Positions 59,077 through 64,000 of a DNA stretch of 64,000 nt are shown piece after piece. Source of the DNA: CAWCKS01 sp963763485. Lineage in GTDB: Bacteria > Pseudomonadota > Alphaproteobacteria > Rhizobiales > Xanthobacteraceae. Position numbers and translations under genes: made by a program. Location of the stretch: NCBI GenBank assembly GCA_963763485.1, contig CAVXOW010000004.1:186001-250000 (forward strand), given 5' to 3'. Positions within the stretch are counted from its first letter, which is position 1; the number at the start of each line of letters is the position of its first letter. The notes beneath the pieces were generated by a model. The model was not told the DNA's origin. It saw only the letters and a list, made by a program, of their open reading frames with translations, and did no database searches.

Positions 59077-59610
59077 TTACGCCGCGCGCGGCTGGCGCCG
59101 GCGGCCGGCATAGTCGCCGATATCGATCAGCGCATGATCGGCGGTGATGCGCGCCCGGCCCATGCTGACCGGTAACGGGAACATGATCCGCCCGGTCTCG
59201 TCGAGCGGCACCACGAATTCGTGGCAACCGAGCTTGCCGGCGGTGAAGGCTGCGAGCTGCAGCAACTGTGCAACCACGGTGCTGTTGTCTCCCGGCAAAC
59301 GGCTTGCCAGCGAGATTTCGCAGCACCGCCAGCTCGCTACCGCCTGCGAAATCTCCAGTACCGCCTCGAGGCGCTCGGCGCTGAAACATGCGATCATGAT
59401 GGTGCGCCGCCATTCAACGGCGCGGCAGAAGGCCTCGAGAGCGGTGTCCGACAGCGTGCCGCCGAAGCGGCGGCGGCGCTCCTCAAACGACAATTCGCGA
59501 TAGAAGCGTGCCACCTGATCGCTATCGTCCGCGGTCAGCGCGCGGAATGCGTTCTGATGATTTGGATGCCCGACGCTGCGCGAGAATTCGGCGAGATTCG
59601 AGTTTTTCAT
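59077..59610 (-). CDS. GNAT-like acetyltransferase domain protein
   Basis: 177 aa from ATG 59610. Opening FRALTADDSDQVARFYRELS followed by FEERRRRFGGTLSDTALEAF matches a Bradyrhizobium GNAT subgroup (xLSxESRRxRFF), with later strands (MIACFSAERLEAVLEISQAV, then AAFTAGKLGCHEFVVPL). The canonical acetyl-CoA loop (R/Q-x-x-G-x-G/A) is not obvious, so acetylation is uncertain. Convergent with the EAL protein, three bases between stops. Intact. Confidence 0.55.
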   Translation of the reverse strand: MKNSNLAEFSRSVGHPNHQNAFRALTADDSDQVARFYRELSFEERRRRFGGTLSDTALEAFCRAVEWRRTIMIACFSAERLEAVLEISQAVASWRCCEISLASRLPGDNSTVVAQLLQLAAFTAGKLGCHEFVVPLDETGRIMFPLPVSMGRARITADHALIDIGDYAGRRRQPRAA

Positions 59611-59695
59611 GGTCAGCCCCAGCTAGCCCTTAGAGTTTCCAGTCAGTCCGGCGCGGGTCATTCCCGCGCTGCCGGGCCGGTCGGCCCGGGCCAAG

Positions 59696-59914
59696 TCAGC
59701 GTGCGACCAGCACGCTCATTCCAGGTTTGATGCGCTCGGCCGCCTTGCCGGTCGAATGACCCGCCGCGGCTTCGGCATTCGCGATCGATCGGTGCAGCAC
59801 CACGATGGAGCCACCGATCACGAGCAGCAGGGCGTAAAAGGCCAGTACAACCAGGGTCCAACGCCAATAGATGCGGCGCTCGACCGGACTCAAGGACTTC
59901 AGCAGGCTCTGCAT
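59696..59914 (-). CDS. small membrane protein, 72 aa
   Basis: ATG 59914 after a perfect GGGAGGA ribosome site. One hydrophobic helix (WRWTLVVLAFYALLLVIGGS) after a charged start (LSPVERRIYWR), then a soluble tail (IANAEAAAGHSTGKAAERIK). It is the likely upstream partner of the GNAT-like gene at 59077-59610, but 85 bases separate them. Unknown function. Confidence 0.65.
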   Translation of the reverse strand: MQSLLKSLSPVERRIYWRWTLVVLAFYALLLVIGGSIVVLHRSIANAEAAAGHSTGKAAERIKPGMSVLVAR

Positions 59915-60130
59915 GCGTTCCTCCCGTGAAAGCGGGATTTATGCGAATTCAGTAGCCCGGGCTGCGAGGGGCGCTTGTGAACTGGGCCACAATCGGCGGG
60001 TTAATTTGGAGACGCCCCGGCCGACTGGAAGCCCGGTTTGAGACGGATAGTCCGCTTAAGGCTCAGGTGGTGCCAGACACGCTTCGCCACTCTCGCGGCG
60101 GGTTTGCCCGAGCTGTGCTCTTCGTCTTGC

Positions 60131-60310
60131 GCCTTTAAGAGAGAGGGCGCAGGGAAAGCCGGATGCCAGCTGCACCCGCAGCCTCGTGCACAATATAAAA
60201 AACAGCGCAACGAGCTTCATTCACCACAGGATTAGCCGACATCCGGTTTTCCCTGCCCGATGGGCTGACGGCTTGGTCCGTGCTCCATCGCGTCCTGAAC
60301 CGCGTTCGTG
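60131..60310. repeat. Bradyrhizobium interspersed repeat fragment
   Basis: Segments gaaagccggatgccagctgc, caccacaggattagccgac and gttttccctgcccgatggg resemble a dispersed repeat family of Bradyrhizobium (from memory). It occupies most of the 490-base gap 59915-60404; no gene is seen there. Confidence 0.5.
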
Positions 60311-60404
60311 ACGACCGCGAAGCGCCCTCTGAGGACCAGAACGAATCGGCTTATAGCGCGATTTCCGTCTAGCGTCAATCAAATTTTCGACAAGCGTAAT
60401 GTCG

Positions 60405-61133
60405 TCAGTCTTCGTCATCCTCTCGCTCGGCCACCTCGCGCAGCGCGTCGGGCTGCAGCACGACGACCGCGCCATGCTCCAGACGGACCCAGCCGTTGGC
60501 GGCCCAGGCCACCAGCTGCTTGTTGGTGCTCTCGCGGGAAATGCCGACCATCTCGCTGAGCTGCTGCTGGGTGGCGTCGATGGTTCGGTCGTTGCCGGTG
60601 CCCGCCTGGCGCCCAACCAGGCGCACCAGGGCGCTGGCGAGCCGGGCCGAAAGGTTGTGCAGGATCAGTTCTTCGACCTGCTCGCTGGTCCAGCGCAGGC
60701 GCGTACACAACAGCTCGATGAACCGCATCGCAAGATCGGGCTCGTCACGCAGGAATGGCAGGAGATCGCGGCGATCAATGACGAGAAGCTCGCAGTCGGT
60801 GTTAGCGATCGCGTCGGTCGAGCGCGCCTGCCCGTCGAGCATCGCGATCTCGCCAAAAGTTTCGCCGGCGCCGATCAGGTTCAGCAACGCATTGCGGCCG
60901 TCGGGCGACGACGAACTCATGCGGACGGTGCCGCGCGCGACCGCAAACATGCTTGCGCCGGGATCGCCCTTGGCAACGACCTTGGCGCCGCGCTTGAATT
61001 TCACCGTTTTGGCATAGCGGCACAGGCGATCGAGCGCCGCAGGCGTCAGGTCGCGAAATAACGGGTGCTGACGCAACAAGGCGACCTTGTCGATCGCGCC
61101 CGATCGCGTCGAGGTGTTATCTAACGTTGGCAT
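60405..61133 (-). CDS. Crp/Fnr-family transcriptional regulator
   Basis: 242 aa from ATG 61133; a longer frame to 61250 is not supported by the domain start. Cyclic-nucleotide-binding beta-roll: HPLFRDLTPAALDRLCRYAK, GAKVVAKGDPGASMFAVARG, and the phosphate-binding-like cassette GETFGEIAMLDGQARSTDAI, which has GE and R in the positions used by Crp for cAMP. C-terminal winged HTH: TQQQLSEMVGISRESTNKQL, VAWAANGWVRLEHGAVVVLQ. No FNR cysteines. It is divergent from the adenylate cyclase-type gene across 257 bases, so cAMP signalling is plausible. Confidence 0.85.
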   Translation of the reverse strand: MPTLDNTSTRSGAIDKVALLRQHPLFRDLTPAALDRLCRYAKTVKFKRGAKVVAKGDPGASMFAVARGTVRMSSSSPDGRNALLNLIGAGETFGEIAMLDGQARSTDAIANTDCELLVIDRRDLLPFLRDEPDLAMRFIELLCTRLRWTSEQVEELILHNLSARLASALVRLVGRQAGTGNDRTIDATQQQLSEMVGISRESTNKQLVAWAANGWVRLEHGAVVVLQPDALREVAEREDDED

Positions 61134-61390
61134 GTACAGGTCGCGCTCCGCCGGGTACCCCTCCAGCAGTCCCATTATAATGGGTCGCTGGGCGAATTCC
61201 GAAGCGGTTGCGCACAAATAGGCCGATACTGACAACCTTGGGTTAGCCATGCTAACCCGCTGCTCGCTCTGGCTGGTGACCAGGAGCCAGCCCGGCGCCC
61301 GCAGGCAGCTACATCACGAATGTGGCGAGGACCACTACCCGACGGCCCTTCCATGCTAACAATGCGCCATCTCCGCGGGGAGCACTCGTG

Positions 61391-64000
61391 ATGCGTTGCC
61401 CGGCATGCCAGGCCGAGATCGGATCCGACGACAAGTCCTGCAGTACCTGCGGGGCGAGTTTTGCTGCGTGCGCGAACTGTCGCGGCTTGAACTTCGAGAC
61501 CGCCCGCTTCTGCAGCAGCTGCGGTGAGCGACAGGACCGTGCTGCGGCGCTTGGCGAGCGCAAGGTCGTCACCGTGCTGTTTGCCGACATTGTCGGCTCG
61601 ACGGAACTGATCGGCGACGTTGATCCCGAAAACGCACTCGATCGTCTGCCGCCGGCGATTGCCCGCATGGGCAACGCAGTCAACCAGCTGCAGGGCACGA
61701 TCATGCGGACCATGGGCGACGGCCTGATGGTCCTGTTCGGCGTGCCACACGCCCAGGAGGATCACGCCGCGCGTGCCTGCCAGGCAGCTCTGACGATGCT
61801 GGAGTCCTCGCGCGAGCATGGCATCGTGCTGCGCATCGGCATTCATTCCGGTGAAATCATCGCCGGGCTTACTGACGAATTTACGAAGGAGCAGAGCGTT
61901 TACGGCGCGGCAGTGCATCTGGCGAGCCGGATCGAGCACATGGCGGGCCCGGGCGATATCTGCATCACCGACTCGACCTATCGGCTCGTGCAGACGTTCT
62001 TCGAAGCCCAATCGATAGGTCGGCAGGACGTTCGAGGATTCGGCCGTCCGATCGAGGTCTTCAAGCTGCTCGGCGTCAAGACCGCAGCGACAAAATTTCG
62101 CGAGTCGATGGCTGCCACTTATCGCGGCCGCGCCACCGAGCTGGCCTCGCTTCGCCGTACATTTGCCGAAGCCAGCAAAGGCTATGGCAAGGTCATTGGC
62201 ATCAGCGCGCCGCCGGGCCTCGGCAAGAGCCGTCTGTGCTTCGAGTTTGCCAAAGTCGAGCGGGAGCGGCTGGTCCCGATATTGGAGGCGCGAGCCTCGC
62301 CCTATGACCATTCCGGCCCTCTGCAGCCGCTGATCGAATTCTTTCGCACCTATTTTCGTCTCACTGTGAACGACAACGCGGAGGTGGCGCAGGAGAAGAT
62401 CGCATCGCGGATCGAAGCAGTCGTTCCCGAGATGCGCGGCGAGATTCCGTTGCTTTCAGAATTCCTCGGCGTCGCAGGCGCCGCACCGCCGCTGGCGATC
62501 GATCCCAAGGCAAAGCATGCCCGGCTGCTCAACCTTGTGCGCGCGCTCGTGCGCGACGGGGTGCGCACGCCGACCATTATCGTCATCGAAGACATCCACT
62601 GGTTTGACGACGCGAGCAGCGAAATGATCGCGACGCTGATTGACGCCGCCCCTTCCAGCCGCGCCTTGATTATCCTCACCTACCGGCCAACGCTGAAGGC
62701 TGAGTGGCAGAACCACCCATCGTTCGAGGAAATTCGACTCAGCGAGCTAAGCGACGCCGAGATTGCCGGCCTGGTCGAGGACGCACTCGGCGGTAATCCT
62801 TCGGTTCAGCCAATCGCAAGCCACATCATCGAGCGCAGCGGCGGCAGTCCATTCTTCGCCGAAGAGCTGATGCGCTCGCTGGTCGACAGCGGCAACCTCG
62901 TCGGTGAGCCCGGCAACTATGTCGCTTCCGGCGAGTGGCGCGTGGAAGCCCTGCCCGCCACGGTACAGAGCGTCGTTGGCGCACGCATCGACCGGCTCGT
63001 GCCGACCGACAAGATGCTGCTGCAGATCGGGGCCACGATCGGGCGTGAGTTCCCGCTTGCGGTGTTGCATGAGGTCGCCGGCGAAGCGGCGCAGGATATC
63101 CAAAGCAGCCTCGATAGACTGTCGCAGCTCGAACTGATCCAGCAGATTGCGACGGGCGACCCATCGGAGCGATATGCCTTTCGGCATCCTCTGATTCAGG
63201 AGGTCGCTTACGCAATGCAACTGCGCGCGCGGCGTGTCACACTGCATGGCGCCGTCGCGCGCGCGATCGAGCGTTTCCATCACAACCAGCTCAACGAATA
63301 TGCCGAGTTGATTGCCCACCATTGCGAGGCCGCCAGGGATTTCGTCGGCGCGGCCGCCTACGCTTCCCGTGCCGCCGACTGGATCGGCACCACCAATTCG
63401 CGGCTCGCAATCAAGGCGTGGCAAAAGGTGCGTTTGCTCCTGCAATCGGTGGCAGCCTCCAAGGACACCAACCTGCTGCGCCTGAAAGCGGCCGAGAAGA
63501 TTCTCTACCTCGGCTGGCGGGAGGGCATGAGCGCGCAGGAAGCAGCACCCTTCGCCGAGGAGGCGACGACGCTCGCGCGCGATCTTGGGGAGACCGTCTC
63601 GGAAGTTCTAATTCTCGCAGGTTACGGCCGCATCATTGCGTCAACCGGCTCGGCCGAAACCTATGTCGAATTGGTGCAGCGCGCGCTGGAATTATCAGAC
63701 CGAACGTTGCCCGGCGCGAGAGCGTTGCTGCAGGCCTGCCTGTGCCAGGCTTGCGGGCATGCGGGGAAACTGCGTGAAGCCCTGGAGGCAAACGACAATG
63801 CCCTGCGCGCTCTCGGCGAAATGGACGCGAACCAGGATGCCCTGCTCGGCTTCAACATCGAACGTTGGGTCCGGAGCTTGCGATCACGACTATTGGTCCG
63901 TTCCGGCGACTACGCATCGGCCCGTTCGATCCTCGACAGTCTGATCACAGACGAGGCAAGCCACCCTGATCCCGCGGTTCAGTTCATTCCTCACCTCGCG
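61391..64000 (+). CDS. zinc-ribbon/class III cyclase/AAA ATPase/TPR protein, 3' end outside window
   Basis: 870 codons open to the end of the window. ATG 61391 begins a double zinc ribbon (CPACQAEIGSDDKSCSTCG and CANCRGLNFETARFCSSCG). The class III nucleotide cyclase follows: metal Asp66 in VLFADIVGSTEL and Asp110 in TMGDGLMVLFG, then IGIHSGEIIAG. Both metal Asp are present, so it should make cAMP or cGMP. Next is an AAA ATPase with P-loop ISAPPGLGKSRLCFEF (Lys279) and Walker B VIEDIHWFDDAS, then TPR-like helices (ELIAHHCEAARDFVGAAAYA, GKLREALEANDNALRALGEM). Such proteins of about 1,100 aa are abundant in Bradyrhizobium. Confidence 0.9.
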   Translation, partial: MRCPACQAEIGSDDKSCSTCGASFAACANCRGLNFETARFCSSCGERQDRAAALGERKVVTVLFADIVGSTELIGDVDPENALDRLPPAIARMGNAVNQLQGTIMRTMGDGLMVLFGVPHAQEDHAARACQAALTMLESSREHGIVLRIGIHSGEIIAGLTDEFTKEQSVYGAAVHLASRIEHMAGPGDICITDSTYRLVQTFFEAQSIGRQDVRGFGRPIEVFKLLGVKTAATKFRESMAATYRGRATELASLRRTFAEASKGYGKVIGISAPPGLGKSRLCFEFAKVERERLVPILEARASPYDHSGPLQPLIEFFRTYFRLTVNDNAEVAQEKIASRIEAVVPEMRGEIPLLSEFLGVAGAAPPLAIDPKAKHARLLNLVRALVRDGVRTPTIIVIEDIHWFDDASSEMIATLIDAAPSSRALIILTYRPTLKAEWQNHPSFEEIRLSELSDAEIAGLVEDALGGNPSVQPIASHIIERSGGSPFFAEELMRSLVDSGNLVGEPGNYVASGEWRVEALPATVQSVVGARIDRLVPTDKMLLQIGATIGREFPLAVLHEVAGEAAQDIQSSLDRLSQLELIQQIATGDPSERYAFRHPLIQEVAYAMQLRARRVTLHGAVARAIERFHHNQLNEYAELIAHHCEAARDFVGAAAYASRAADWIGTTNSRLAIKAWQKVRLLLQSVAASKDTNLLRLKAAEKILYLGWREGMSAQEAAPFAEEATTLARDLGETVSEVLILAGYGRIIASTGSAETYVELVQRALELSDRTLPGARALLQACLCQACGHAGKLREALEANDNALRALGEMDANQDALLGFNIERWVRSLRSRLLVRSGDYASARSILDSLITDEASHPDPAVQFIPHLA

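Noticed and set aside
1..64000. tRNA or rRNA genes, integrase and attachment sites
   Set aside because: None could be recognised by eye. A tRNAscan and integrase profile search would be decisive; none is claimed.

Overview
The window looks like chromosome of a Bradyrhizobium-type alphaproteobacterium (Nitrobacteraceae). This is inferred from high GC, characteristic family content (PAS_5-like sensor, HWE kinase, ECF sigma/DUF4142/cupredoxin cluster, BacA-like exporter, CHASE2 and caspase/CHAT proteins) and dispersed repeats of the kind common in that group. No rRNA, tRNA, CRISPR array or integrase was recognised.

Left half (1-31.7 kb): a decayed, dismembered prophage and gene graveyard. On the minus strand the order terminase small subunit, terminase large subunit, portal, SU10-type major capsid, small head genes, adaptor and tail fibre still reads in canonical phage order from 31.6 kb down to 0.6 kb. 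It is split by a foreign block of about 15.5 kb (14.4-29.98 kb) and one of about 5.7 kb (6.4-12.0 kb). TerL, portal, adaptor and tail fibre each carry several single-base frameshifts. The inserted blocks carry a frameshifted membrane-anchored receiver protein, a broken SRAP (YedK/HMCES) gene, a toxin-like/HTH/DUF6941 operon whose first gene has an amber codon, IS1595 and IS3 remnants (one IS3 sits inside a RibD-like reductase gene), and a second DUF6941-type gene with a lysine-rich tail made of 13 perfect 9-bp repeats. Some intact chromosomal-type genes also lie there: PilZ, TylF-like methyltransferase, ICMT-like enzyme, PAS_5-like protein and an amine-oxidase-type flavoprotein.

Right half (31.7-64 kb): mostly intact genes. 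A response regulator is translationally coupled to a 1124-aa two-kinase hybrid sensor. NUDIX and VOC genes follow. An ECF sigma gene (frameshifted here) heads a DUF4142/cupredoxin cluster, and two near-identical promoters lie before sigma and before DUF4142, suggesting autoregulation. Next comes a caspase-fold protein lacking both catalytic residues with a long proline-rich tail, followed by a TPR-CHAT peptidase-like gene (catalytic His and Cys present, one frameshift). After these lie SDR, zinc alcohol dehydrogenase, MFS and BacA-like ABC genes, then a divergent TpsB (ShlB/FhaC)/FecR pair with a CHASE2-PAS-GGDEF-EAL protein. The window ends with a Crp/Fnr regulator divergent from a zinc-ribbon/class III cyclase/AAA/TPR protein that runs off the edge.

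Frameshifts are very unevenly distributed: more than twenty in the first 31.6 kb and only two or three clear ones in the remaining 32 kb. That favours real decay of the phage half over uniform sequencing error, although the sigma and CHAT frameshifts deserve a read-level check. The most interesting candidates for new biology are the pseudo-caspase/CHAT pair next to a secretion and c-di-GMP module, the toxin-like/HTH/DUF6941 operon, the NlpC/P60-like gene with an overlapping partner, and a secreted stand-alone homologue of the tail-fibre tip.
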